NCBI GenBank assembly: GCA_024278215.1
Contig: JAJRTR010000147.1
Span: 1-25,889 of the forward strand
DNA length: 25,889 bases
Origin: a bacterium
Lineage (GTDB): Bacteria; UBP15; UBA6099; JAJRTR01
Reading direction: 5' to 3'
In this document: piece after piece, positions 8,336-16,473 of the stretch
How the letters are laid out: each line of letters begins with the position of its first letter
Numbering within the stretch: the first letter of the stretch is position 1
Notes under the pieces: model-generated
What the model was told of the DNA's origin: nothing
The model's input: the letters and a program-made list of their open reading frames with translations, nothing else
Database searches by the model: none
Made by a program: the position numbers and the translations under genes

Positions 8336-9367
8336 ATGAAAAACATATTTAAAAATAGTTTTTTTCCATTCATCATTGCTGCAATGATGCTTATTGTTTT
8401 GTGTCCGAACTCGTCACAGTCGCAGGAAAACGAAGGCGAGCGAACCCGGGACACTGAAACAATCCCCCTGGAAATTCGCACGGAATCGATGAACATGAAC
8501 CTGGAATCTGACGTATGGAGAATCCCGGATGAAGTCGAAATAGAATACGAGACATTTATCGCAACAGGTGTGAACCTGATTTATGACATGAAAAAGAACC
8601 GTGGCACTCTTGACGGCAATCCGAAGATTACGGCAACCTACGGCACAGACACAAAAATAGACACAGGACACATCGATTTCGATCTTGACAGCGAACTGCT
8701 GACATTCTCCGGCGGCTGCAACTTTTTCAGAAAGAATGCTTCGGGGACTATCGAGTTCAATTCGGACAAATTGTTTTTTCAGATGAAAGAAGGCTGGCTG
8801 AGCTCACCCGGCCCGACTACACTGAATTACGAAGCGCCGGGGAAAGAGGGGGCCGCCCCGGACGGCACTGTCGAGGAAGTGCCGGAAGCAGATGAGGCCG
8901 ATGCGCCTGCGAACAGGAAAATCAAAATAAACGCATTCGACATGACGACAGGACCGATGATATACATGAGTAAAGAAGAACAACTGAGCGCGTCAGGACC
9001 TGTGCGAATCGAGTTCGAGGAAGGTTACTTCGAAGCAGGCGGTGTGCGTGCCGACATGAAAAATGAGATTATGGATATTACCGGCGGCATAACGGGAAAG
9101 TTCAGGAAGAACAGCTTTTCTGCCGACTCGGCCCAACTCATGTACGGCGAAAAAGAACTCACTGCGACAGGCAGTGTCACTTTCGAGAAATTCGACACGG
9201 ATGTCATGGTAACCGCAGACAAACTCTGGTATAAATTCAAAAAGGATGAGACGAAATTCGACCTTACCGGAAATGTCCACGCTAAAATGAATATCAAGAA
9301 AAAGAAGAGTGCGGAAGAAGGGGTAACAACGGGCGAAAAAGAAAAATCGGAAGGGAGCGCTCCCTGA
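8336..9367 (+). CDS. LptA/OstA-type LPS-transport periplasmic protein
   Basis: Probable periplasmic carrier bridging inner- and outer-membrane parts of the lipopolysaccharide export machine. The 343 residues start with a signal peptide (MKNIFKNSFFPFIIAAMMLI followed by VLCPNSSQSQ). Beta-rich OstA-like repeats follow, with recurring patterns such as DTGHIDFDLDSELLTFSGG, IEFNSDKLFFQM and SADSAQLMYGEKELTATG. An acidic Pro/Ala linker (about residues 162-190) separates two OstA-like blocks. It is about twice the length of E. coli LptA and may combine LptA- and LptC-like regions; this is inference. No Shine-Dalgarno site is visible before the ATG. The stop overlaps the lptB start by one base (TGATG), so the two are coupled. 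Confidence 0.82.
   Translation: MKNIFKNSFFPFIIAAMMLIVLCPNSSQSQENEGERTRDTETIPLEIRTESMNMNLESDVWRIPDEVEIEYETFIATGVNLIYDMKKNRGTLDGNPKITATYGTDTKIDTGHIDFDLDSELLTFSGGCNFFRKNASGTIEFNSDKLFFQMKEGWLSSPGPTTLNYEAPGKEGAAPDGTVEEVPEADEADAPANRKIKINAFDMTTGPMIYMSKEEQLSASGPVRIEFEEGYFEAGGVRADMKNEIMDITGGITGKFRKNSFSADSAQLMYGEKELTATGSVTFEKFDTDVMVTADKLWYKFKKDETKFDLTGNVHAKMNIKKKKSAEEGVTTGEKEKSEGSAP
9353..9364 (+). promoter_or_regulatory. Palindrome over the lptB ribosome-binding site
   Basis: GGGAGCGCTCCC is a perfect 12-base palindrome ending two bases before the lptB ATG (9367). Its left arm supplies the GGGAG ribosome-binding sequence, so a small hairpin could hide it unless ribosomes finishing the upstream gene melt it. 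Confidence 0.4.
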
Positions 9368-10173
9368 TGGACATGTACCTTAGAGGCGAAAACCTTGTGA
9401 AAAAATACAGGGGCCGTGTGGTCGTGCGAAGGGTCAATATCGAAGTGACGCCCGGCGAAATAGTCGGGCTGCTCGGCCCGAACGGAGCGGGGAAAACAAC
9501 TACTTTCTACATGCTCACAGGTCTCGTGCCACCGAACGAAGGAAGAATATTCCTGAACGGAAAAGATGTAACAACTCAGCCGATGTACCTGCGTGCCCGC
9601 AACGGCATAGGCTATCTGCCACAGGAACCGTCGATATTCAGAAAACTTACCGTCGAAGAAAACCTGATGCTGATACTCGAAAACAGGAAAATCTCCAGAA
9701 AACAACAGATCGAGAAAACCAATGAGTTGATAGAGGAATTCGGAATATCTAAAATCAGAAAAAGCAAGGGATATGTCCTCTCGGGTGGTGAACGCCGACG
9801 CGTCGAGATAGCCAGATCGCTCTCCACGGACCCCACGTATCTGTTGCTGGATGAACCCTTCACCGGCATCGACCCGATTTCAGTCCAGGAACTACAGGAA
9901 TTGATGATCAGGCTCAAAGAGCGCGGCATCGGCATTCTTATTACAGATCACAATGTCCGCGAAACACTCGATATCACCGACCGCTCGTACATTATGTACG
10001 ACAGTTCCGTGCTGAAATCCGGGACATCCGCCGAAATACTCTCGGACCCACAGGCGCGAAAACTGTACCTCGGCGAGCGCTTCAGCATCGAATACGCTCA
10101 GAAACTCGCCGAAAAATTCAAAAAAGAAAAACCTGTCGCCGGCGAACCGGCTTCCGGGCAGGACACCGAATAA
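9367..10173 (+). CDS. lptB: LPS export ABC transporter ATP-binding protein LptB
   Basis: Cytoplasmic ATPase that powers LptFG to extract lipopolysaccharide from the inner membrane. The 268 residues contain Walker A (GPNGAGKTT), a Q-loop (YLPQEPSIF), the signature LSGGERRRVEIARSL, Walker B (YLLLDEPFTGID) and the switch histidine in LITDHNVRETLD. The RARNGIGYLPQEPSIFRKLT region is diagnostic for LptB among ABC ATPases. It is about 25 residues longer than usual because of a charged tail (from about residue 243, EYAQKLAEKFKKEKP onward). The start overlaps the lptA-like stop, and the stop abuts the lptF/G start with no gap, as expected for a stoichiometric complex. Confidence 0.96.
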   Translation: MDMYLRGENLVKKYRGRVVVRRVNIEVTPGEIVGLLGPNGAGKTTTFYMLTGLVPPNEGRIFLNGKDVTTQPMYLRARNGIGYLPQEPSIFRKLTVEENLMLILENRKISRKQQIEKTNELIEEFGISKIRKSKGYVLSGGERRRVEIARSLSTDPTYLLLDEPFTGIDPISVQELQELMIRLKERGIGILITDHNVRETLDITDRSYIMYDSSVLKSGTSAEILSDPQARKLYLGERFSIEYAQKLAEKFKKEKPVAGEPASGQDTE

Positions 10174-11250
10174 ATGAAACTTACGGATCGTTTTATAATT
10201 TCAGAAATCGTGCCGATGTTCTTTTTCGGTGTGCTTGCTTTCACTGCCCTGATACTCGGAGCGGGTGTGCTCTATGAAATAATACGCACGGCATCGGACC
10301 TGAACGCAAATTTCTTTGTGGTGGCCCAGATATTCCTGCTGAGAATGCCGCAGGTGATCGCGTATACATTCCCTATGGCAACACTTTTCTGTATTCTGCT
10401 CGGATTCAACAGGATGTCCAGCGACTCCGAGATAACGGCATTCATGTCGTCCGGGGTGAGTTTTATCAGACTCATGGCCCCGGCGGTGGTCTTTGGTTTT
10501 GTCATAAGCCTGGGCACAGTGCTGCTCAATGAGATGGTAGTGCCACAATCCAACAGCAGGTTCAACTACCTGATGAACGAAATCCGGAATGACATAAAAG
10601 TAAATAATGTGATCGAGGCGAACCGGAGTGATGGAAAAGTGAGCAGCATACTATACGCGGAACGCGCGGAGGGAACACACTTTTACAACCTGAAATATAC
10701 AGAACTGAAAGATGGTAAAATAGCGAGGGAAACACTCGCCGCGGAGGCGGTCTATCAGCGCACGCACTGGCTTTTCAAGAACGGCTACGAGATATTTTTC
10801 GACAATTCCGGGGAGCCGAAGGCGTTTGTAAAGTTTCCTGAAATGAATATAATATTTGATGAGGGACTGGAAGACATCGCGCGAGAGAAAATCAAGGTCG
10901 GTAATTATACATACCAGGAACTCAGAGAGAGGATTAAACTAAGAGAGAAGCAGGGCGAAGATCAGCGAATAATAAGGCGCTTGAAAGTTGATTTTTACAG
11001 CAAACTTTCAATACCTTTCGCCAGCCTGGCATTTGTGCTGATTGCAGCGCCGCTCGGTTTGAAACCACAGAGAACCGGGTCTTCGGTCGGTCTCGGTGTG
11101 AGCGTAATAATCATATTTCTTTATTACATCATACAGCAGACATTCCGGGGTCTTGGCCAGAGCGTAATGCCGCCCGTTATGGCTGCATGGCTGCCCAACA
11201 TCCTTCTATGTGTGGTGGGCGTATGGCTCATTCGCAAAGCTTCAAGATAG
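10174..11250 (+). CDS. LptF/LptG family LPS export permease (YjgP/YjgQ)
   Basis: Inner-membrane permease partner of LptB. The 358 residues match the family. The N-terminal start LTDRFIISEIVPMFFFGVLA and a hydrophobic segment are followed by two or three more membrane helices up to about residue 125. A periplasmic beta-jellyroll domain spans about 130-265, and three C-terminal helices include KLSIPFASLAFVLIAAPLGL. The last is a conserved family motif. Only one such gene is here although LptF and LptG normally form a pair, so the partner is elsewhere or the protein acts as a homodimer. The ATG directly follows the lptB stop (TAAATG), so translation is coupled. LptF and LptG cannot be told apart by eye. 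Confidence 0.93.
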   Translation: MKLTDRFIISEIVPMFFFGVLAFTALILGAGVLYEIIRTASDLNANFFVVAQIFLLRMPQVIAYTFPMATLFCILLGFNRMSSDSEITAFMSSGVSFIRLMAPAVVFGFVISLGTVLLNEMVVPQSNSRFNYLMNEIRNDIKVNNVIEANRSDGKVSSILYAERAEGTHFYNLKYTELKDGKIARETLAAEAVYQRTHWLFKNGYEIFFDNSGEPKAFVKFPEMNIIFDEGLEDIAREKIKVGNYTYQELRERIKLREKQGEDQRIIRRLKVDFYSKLSIPFASLAFVLIAAPLGLKPQRTGSSVGLGVSVIIIFLYYIIQQTFRGLGQSVMPPVMAAWLPNILLCVVGVWLIRKASR

Positions 11251-11295
11251 AGAAACCTCTGAACAAAAATCCATTATCATCACGGAGGAAATTAC

Positions 11296-11862
11296 ATGAA
11301 AAACATGAAGATCATCATCAAAGGAAACAACATTAAAGTAAACGATTCGCTGAAAGAATATATCGACGAAAAAATCGGGCGGCTCACCAGGTATTATGAT
11401 AAACTTCAGTCTGCTGAAGTCGAACTTCTAAAACAGGACAATCGGGCGGCCGAGGAGAGCAAGCGAGTGGAAGTGACACTGAGCGCAAACGGAACGATCT
11501 TTCGCTGCGAAGAAGCCTCCATCAGCATGTATGCTTCGATAGACATTGTGTCTGAAAAACTCGAACGGCAACTGACGCGATATAAACAGAAACAGGTCTC
11601 GCGAGGACGCAAAAACGCTATACACAAGGAGCCCTTTCAGGAAACCGTTCAGATCGCCGACGAACCGGACGCCGAAAGAGAATCAGAAATTGTCAAAGTG
11701 AAAAGGTTTGCCATCAAGCCTATGAATCCTGTGGAAGCCAGCCTCCAGATGGAAATGCTGAATCACAATTTCTTTGTTTTTCTTAATGACGATTCCGAGC
11801 AGGTAAGTGTCATATATAAAAGAACCGACGGCGATTACGGTCTCATCGAACCGGAATTATGA
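11296..11862 (+). CDS. hpf: Long-form ribosome hibernation promoting factor
   Basis: Binds the 30S decoding region in resting cells and, in the long form, dimerises ribosomes into 100S particles. The 188 residues contain the N-terminal S30AE/RaiA domain (MKIIIKGNNIKVNDSLKEYI, basic helix KLERQLTRYKQKQVSRGRK) and, after an acidic linker, the C-terminal dimerisation domain VKRFAIKPMNPVEASLQMEM and HNFFVFLNDDSEQVSVIYKR. It has a strong ACGGAGGA ribosome-binding site. It sits after the lpt genes as in many proteobacteria, but the rpoN gene usually found between lptB and hpf is replaced by lptF/G. A 6 bp hairpin (GAGGCG/CGCCTC, 11861-11880) at its stop codon could be a weak terminator. Confidence 0.95.
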   Translation: MKNMKIIIKGNNIKVNDSLKEYIDEKIGRLTRYYDKLQSAEVELLKQDNRAAEESKRVEVTLSANGTIFRCEEASISMYASIDIVSEKLERQLTRYKQKQVSRGRKNAIHKEPFQETVQIADEPDAERESEIVKVKRFAIKPMNPVEASLQMEMLNHNFFVFLNDDSEQVSVIYKRTDGDYGLIEPEL

Positions 11863-12027
11863 GGCGATTGTTCCCGCCTCATTGCTTTCGTGGACAAAAG
11901 TATCGGTTCAGAGATAGATGATTGTTCCTGTTAAATGTATTCATGAAGTCTTTGTCGCAGTCGGGAAAACAACGAACCCGTTAACGGGATGTATCAAAAT
12001 GGTCTCAAATCGGTAATTTATGGACTG

Positions 12028-12061
12028 AAAATGGATTCCCGTTTTCACGGGAATCCATTTT
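12028..12061 (+). repeat. Perfect 15 bp hairpin, REP-like repeat copy 2
   Basis: AAAATGGATTCCCGT (12028-12042) pairs perfectly with ACGGGAATCCATTTT (12047-12061) across a TTTC loop. It shares the ATGGATTC...CGGGAAT core with the repeat at 8063-8108. The stem ends in TTTT, so it could also end transcription from hpf. A separate perfect palindrome, CCCGTTAACGGG, lies at 11977-11988. The rest of the 266 bp hpf-pbp1A gap shows no gene. Confidence 0.8.
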
Positions 12062-12128
12062 AACGGCCCGCGAACGGGTGTACAACAAGAAATTATTCCA
12101 GCAACCGGAAACAACACGGCGGTAAGCT

Positions 12129-14480
12129 ATGGCGAAAAAACCTGTAAAAAAAAAGATTGTCAAAAAGAAAGCGTCCACTGCAAAAAAGACAACTAAGAAA
12201 AAAGTTCCTGTAAAACGAACAGTCAAAAAAAAACGAACAGTCAAAAAAAAGGTAACAAAAGCGGTAAAAAAAACGCCTCGGAAAACAGGCGGCTGCATGA
12301 ACTCGTGCTTCACGGTAATGGCAGTGATAATGGTTATTATTATAGTTTCGCTGCTGACTGTTTCGGCTGCGACAATTTCTCTTATTTCCAAATATACCAA
12401 CGAACTTCCCAACCTCGACGCGGTTTCCATACCGGTGCCAAAAGAGAAAACAAAAGTATATGACTCGAGCGGACATATTATTGCCGAACTTTATTTTGAA
12501 AATCGCGAATTCGCCAACTCACAGGAAATCCCCGACATAGTAAAACTCGCTTTTATAGCTATTGAAGACGAGCGTTTCTACAAACACCACGGTGTGGACT
12601 TCGAAGGTATCGCAAGAAGTGTTTTCGTAGCGATAAAAACCCGGGGAAGAGCTGTGCATGGTGCCAGCACTATCACACAACAACTGGCGCGGCATATTTA
12701 CCTGAACGAATACCGGGAAGAAGGCACCGGCAGATACGAAGCAACCCTTATACGGAAGCTGAAGGAAGCTATACTTGCTATAGCGCTGGAGAAAAAATAC
12801 TCGAAGGACGAGATACTTGCACACTATTTAAATCTCATCAGCTACGGACACGGCGCTTATGGCATAAAAACCGCAACGAAAACTTTTTTCAAGAAAAAGC
12901 TCAGCGAGCTCACACTCGATGAGGCCGCCCTGCTCGCTGCCGTTATCAATGCGCCGAGCAGGTATTCTCCCTACTATCGACCGACAAATGCCATAAACAG
13001 ACGCAATCTCGTACTGGGTAAAATGCTCGAACTTCATTTTATATCGAAGGGCGAGTATGAAACCGCTGTCAGGCGGCCACTGAACCTTGCCGAACTCAAG
13101 GGGCCCGCACACGAGAATTATAAGGCTCCCTACTTCATCACATACGTAATAGACCAACTAGAACATGAGGATTTCCCATATCCGATCGACAGCAAATCAC
13201 TATTCTCGGACGGCTACAGGATTTACACGACACTTGACCTGAAGAAAAACCGGATCGCCGAAGAAGCCTTGAAATACGGCATGAAAATGGCGGCGGATAG
13301 AAAAGCGAATGTGAAGCAGGGCGCTATTATCGCCATCGAACCGCAGACCGGCAGAATTATCGTGATGGTAGGCGGTACTGATTTCAAAAAATCGAAATTC
13401 AACCGCACGTGGCAGGCCATGCGCCAGCCGGGTTCGGCGTTCAAGCCGTTCGTCTACATTACCGCCATCAGGCAGGGATACTCGATGGAAAGCACGCTGC
13501 TTGATGAAAAAGTCTGCTTTGACGTTTATCCCGAAGAGTATTGCCCCAACAACTACGACCACAAATATAAAGGGCTCGTTACCCTGCACACCGCAATGAA
13601 GTTTTCGAGAAACATACCTGCCGTAAAAGTAGGCAACCTTGTGCGTCCCGAAAATATAATCAAGACAGCCCGCGACATGGGCATTAAAAGCAAAATGTCA
13701 CCTATGCTTTCATTGCCACTGGGCACTTTCGAAGTTACCGTTATAGAGATGGCATCGGCCTACGCGGTCCTGGCGAACGGCGGCAGATATGTCGAACCTG
13801 TTGCCATCGAGAGAATCGAGGATTCACATGGAATAGTGCTCTACCAGAAGAAATATCGTGCGGGTCGCAAGATTCTCGAAGACAATACAATCGCCCGAAT
13901 TGTTCCCGTCATGGAAGACATAATTCAGGGCGGAACCGGCACAAGGGCGAAAATCAGAACGAAAAAAGGTATCAGACCCGCCGCAGGCAAAACCGGCACC
14001 ACGAGTGATTTCCGCGACGCGTGGTTTGTCGGTTTCACTCCGGGGCTCGCCACAGCAGTGTGGTTCGGCAACGACGATAATTCGCCTATGAGAAACATGT
14101 ATAAAGGTCGTCCTGTCGGGAAAGGCGTTACAGGCGGTTCGATACCTGCTTCGACATGGGGCTATTTCATGAAAAAAGCACTGGCGGGAAAACCGATACG
14201 TTACTTCAAACTTCCACCGGCCAGTCCGATGAAAACCTACCAGATAGAGATTCCGGCAGCTTCTGAAACTGAAAAACTCATGAAAAGTCCGATGTCGGGC
14301 GCGGAAGGACGCAACTACAATTTCCAGGAGCCGGATGTGCTGGATTTCAGCAATGGCGGCAGGGATAAAATCCGTAAACCAGCGCACAAAACCCGCAGGC
14401 GTGAGACAGATATGGAAATGGAGTTTATCGAGCCTGATCGCAAGCAAAAGAAACCTTCAGACGTCGAGGAATTCTTCTGA
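12129..14480 (+). CDS. Class A penicillin-binding protein 1A with Lys-rich cytoplasmic tail
   Basis: Bifunctional peptidoglycan synthase: glycosyltransferase plus transpeptidase. The 783 residues begin with a cytoplasmic tail (1-55: 24 Lys, 3 Arg, no acidic residue) and a single membrane helix (about 61-85). The GT51 domain shows catalytic Glu146 in AIEDERFYKHHGVDFEG and GASTITQQLARHIYL. The transpeptidase domain has SxxK at Ser436-Lys439 (PGSAFKPF), SRN at 493-495 and KTGTT at Lys621. The C-terminal 60 residues are charged and low in complexity. The tail carries a tandem RTVKKK repeat and four runs of eight or nine A. Family members usually have a short basic tail; this one is unusually long and H1-like. 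ATG at 12129 is the only start that fits. mutL follows after 61 bp. Confidence 0.95.
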   Translation: MAKKPVKKKIVKKKASTAKKTTKKKVPVKRTVKKKRTVKKKVTKAVKKTPRKTGGCMNSCFTVMAVIMVIIIVSLLTVSAATISLISKYTNELPNLDAVSIPVPKEKTKVYDSSGHIIAELYFENREFANSQEIPDIVKLAFIAIEDERFYKHHGVDFEGIARSVFVAIKTRGRAVHGASTITQQLARHIYLNEYREEGTGRYEATLIRKLKEAILAIALEKKYSKDEILAHYLNLISYGHGAYGIKTATKTFFKKKLSELTLDEAALLAAVINAPSRYSPYYRPTNAINRRNLVLGKMLELHFISKGEYETAVRRPLNLAELKGPAHENYKAPYFITYVIDQLEHEDFPYPIDSKSLFSDGYRIYTTLDLKKNRIAEEALKYGMKMAADRKANVKQGAIIAIEPQTGRIIVMVGGTDFKKSKFNRTWQAMRQPGSAFKPFVYITAIRQGYSMESTLLDEKVCFDVYPEEYCPNNYDHKYKGLVTLHTAMKFSRNIPAVKVGNLVRPENIIKTARDMGIKSKMSPMLSLPLGTFEVTVIEMASAYAVLANGGRYVEPVAIERIEDSHGIVLYQKKYRAGRKILEDNTIARIVPVMEDIIQGGTGTRAKIRTKKGIRPAAGKTGTTSDFRDAWFVGFTPGLATAVWFGNDDNSPMRNMYKGRPVGKGVTGGSIPASTWGYFMKKALAGKPIRYFKLPPASPMKTYQIEIPAASETEKLMKSPMSGAEGRNYNFQEPDVLDFSNGGRDKIRKPAHKTRRRETDMEMEFIEPDRKQKKPSDVEEFF

Positions 14481-14541
14481 TCCGCCGACACCGCCGCGCC
14501 GCTTTTGCTTTAACAGTGAAATAGAAACAGGAAAGAGACTG

Positions 14542-16431
14542 ATGCCTGGAATCAATATACTGGATTCTAAAACCGTAAGTAAAATAGCCGCGGGCGAGGT
14601 TGTCGAGCGCCCCCTTTCCGTGGTGAAGGAACTTGTCGAAAACGCAATAGACGCGGGCAGTACTGAAATATCGGTCGAACTCGAAGAGGGAGGCCATCGC
14701 CTCGTGCGCATCAGCGACAACGGGTGCGGCATGAGCCGCGAAGACGCCGTGTTATGCGTGCGAAGCCACACTACAAGTAAGCTCTCCGATATTCATGATC
14801 TCGAAAAAGTGATGACGATGGGCTTTCGGGGCGAGGCGTTGCACAGCATAGGCGCGGTTGCGCATCTTTCTATCACAACATTTGACGGCGAAGGCGATGT
14901 GGGCTGGAAGGTGCGTGTCGAAGGCGGCGACGAGCAGGAGCCGGAACCCGTGCCGCGCGTCAAAGGCACCACAGTGGAAGTGGAAAACATATTCTATAAC
15001 GTACCGGCGCGCCGCAAGTTTCTGAAAACTCCACGCTCGGAAATCACTCAGATAAACAGCATTATGACCAGGTTCCTTGTATCCCATCCCGCTATTGGAT
15101 TCAAACTTGACCACAATGGTAAAAATATGTTGAATGTGCGCCCATGCACTGACCGTATGGAACGCATAGAATATATCATGGGCGGCAACATAGCCCGCGA
15201 AGTGGTGAGAATGACGGCATCGCTGAAGAATCTCGGCCTTGACGCCTATTTCACTATGCCCGACATGACATTTCCAAATAGGAAATACCAATTGTTTTTC
15301 GTAAACGGGCGAGCCGTTCGCGACAGGAATATGACGGTGGCGGTCGACACTGCGTATAAAGGGCTCCTCGGAGGCGGTCGCTATGCGCTGGCAATACTTT
15401 TCCTCGACATTCCGTCCGACATGGTCGATGTCAATGTGCATCCCACAAAGAGCGAAGTCAGGTTCGTAAAACCTCACGACATCCATTCGCTGGTGTACAG
15501 AACACTACGCGGAAAATTTGTCGAACCCGAGGGCGCGGGCAGATTCACACTTGTGCAGAGCCGGAACGCCGGAGTGCAGACTCCCGCGCGGGACGGCGAT
15601 GAAAAGGAACCGGAAGGCATGATGGATTTCGGACCGTCGAAGAAGAAACATGCCGACATTTTAAGCAGGGCTCTGCCGGTTCAGAAGGAAGCGGTTTTTA
15701 CAACGTCTGAAAGTGTCGATAATGACGCGGCCACACACGAAGATATTGAAACCGACCCCGCGCTCGACCGTGATGAACCCTTCGCGGAGGCGGATCGCGA
15801 AAAGGGAGGCGTCGAGCAGAAAACAGATGCGGCACATGTCGCAACGGGCGAGGAAGAGTACCCGCGACAAATAAAAATACTCGGGCAGTTCTATGAAACA
15901 TTCATAATGGCTGAAGTCGACGGTACTCCTGTATTTGTCGATCAGCACGTCGCGAGCGAGCGCATCATCTACAACCAGTTGAAGCGAAGGTCGATAGACC
16001 GCCACTCGCAATTGATGCTCATTTCAGAACCGGTGGAAGTGCCGCGAAATGTTTTCGACATACTGTCCGCCAACCTTGATAAGATCAAAAGTATCGGTGT
16101 CGGGATCGAAGTGTTCGGCGACCGCGCATTCGTCATTAGATCAGTAGTGCATAACGCGGGGCCGTTCGATCCGGTGGAATTACTTGTGGGTGTGGCGGAA
16201 GAGATATCGGCGCTGCCCGGGAAGGCGCCCGCGGATGTTCTTATGGATAAACTTTACGTTGTCGCTTCGTGCAAAATGGCCGTGAAGGCAGGACAGAAGC
16301 TAGAATTCGAGGAAATGCAGCAGCTTGTGACACAGCTTATGAAGGAAGAGTACAACCGAACCTGTCCGCATGGCAGACCCATTTTCCATGCTATCTCGCT
16401 TGAAAACCTCAAAACCTGGTTCAAACGCTGA
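14542..16431 (+). CDS. mutL: DNA mismatch repair protein MutL
   Basis: Coordinates mismatch repair after MutS binds a mismatch. The 629 residues start at the ATG at 14542, where the family-typical MPGINILDSKTVSKIAAGEV begins after an AGGAAAGAG site; the open frame reaches further left into pbp1A but that part is not MutL-like. The GHKL ATPase domain shows VKELVENAIDAGS, ISDNGCGM, TSKLSDIHDLEKVMTMGFRG and the loop KGTTVEVENIFYNVPARRKF. An acidic linker spans about 345-445. The C-terminal domain has the endonuclease-type motif DQHVASERIIYN (467-478), SCKMAVKAGQ and CPHGRP. The last acidic residue of the usual DQHA(X)2E(X)4E motif is Asn478. It precedes the methyltransferase, miaA and hfq, a common arrangement. 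Confidence 0.97.
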   Translation: MPGINILDSKTVSKIAAGEVVERPLSVVKELVENAIDAGSTEISVELEEGGHRLVRISDNGCGMSREDAVLCVRSHTTSKLSDIHDLEKVMTMGFRGEALHSIGAVAHLSITTFDGEGDVGWKVRVEGGDEQEPEPVPRVKGTTVEVENIFYNVPARRKFLKTPRSEITQINSIMTRFLVSHPAIGFKLDHNGKNMLNVRPCTDRMERIEYIMGGNIAREVVRMTASLKNLGLDAYFTMPDMTFPNRKYQLFFVNGRAVRDRNMTVAVDTAYKGLLGGGRYALAILFLDIPSDMVDVNVHPTKSEVRFVKPHDIHSLVYRTLRGKFVEPEGAGRFTLVQSRNAGVQTPARDGDEKEPEGMMDFGPSKKKHADILSRALPVQKEAVFTTSESVDNDAATHEDIETDPALDRDEPFAEADREKGGVEQKTDAAHVATGEEEYPRQIKILGQFYETFIMAEVDGTPVFVDQHVASERIIYNQLKRRSIDRHSQLMLISEPVEVPRNVFDILSANLDKIKSIGVGIEVFGDRAFVIRSVVHNAGPFDPVELLVGVAEEISALPGKAPADVLMDKLYVVASCKMAVKAGQKLEFEEMQQLVTQLMKEEYNRTCPHGRPIFHAISLENLKTWFKR

Positions 16432-16473
16432 AAGCGCCCCTCGCTATTCAACAGGCTAAGATAGAGGACCGCT

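Noticed and set aside
12005-12476. Minus-strand Phe-rich open frames opposite the start of pbp1A
   Set aside because: Same artefact, antisense of the Lys-rich PBP1A tail and its A runs.
14335-14541. A longer mutL start inside pbp1A
   Set aside because: The extra 69 residues are unlike MutL, overlap pbp1A, and the ATG at 14542 has a good ribosome-binding site and the family-typical N-terminus.
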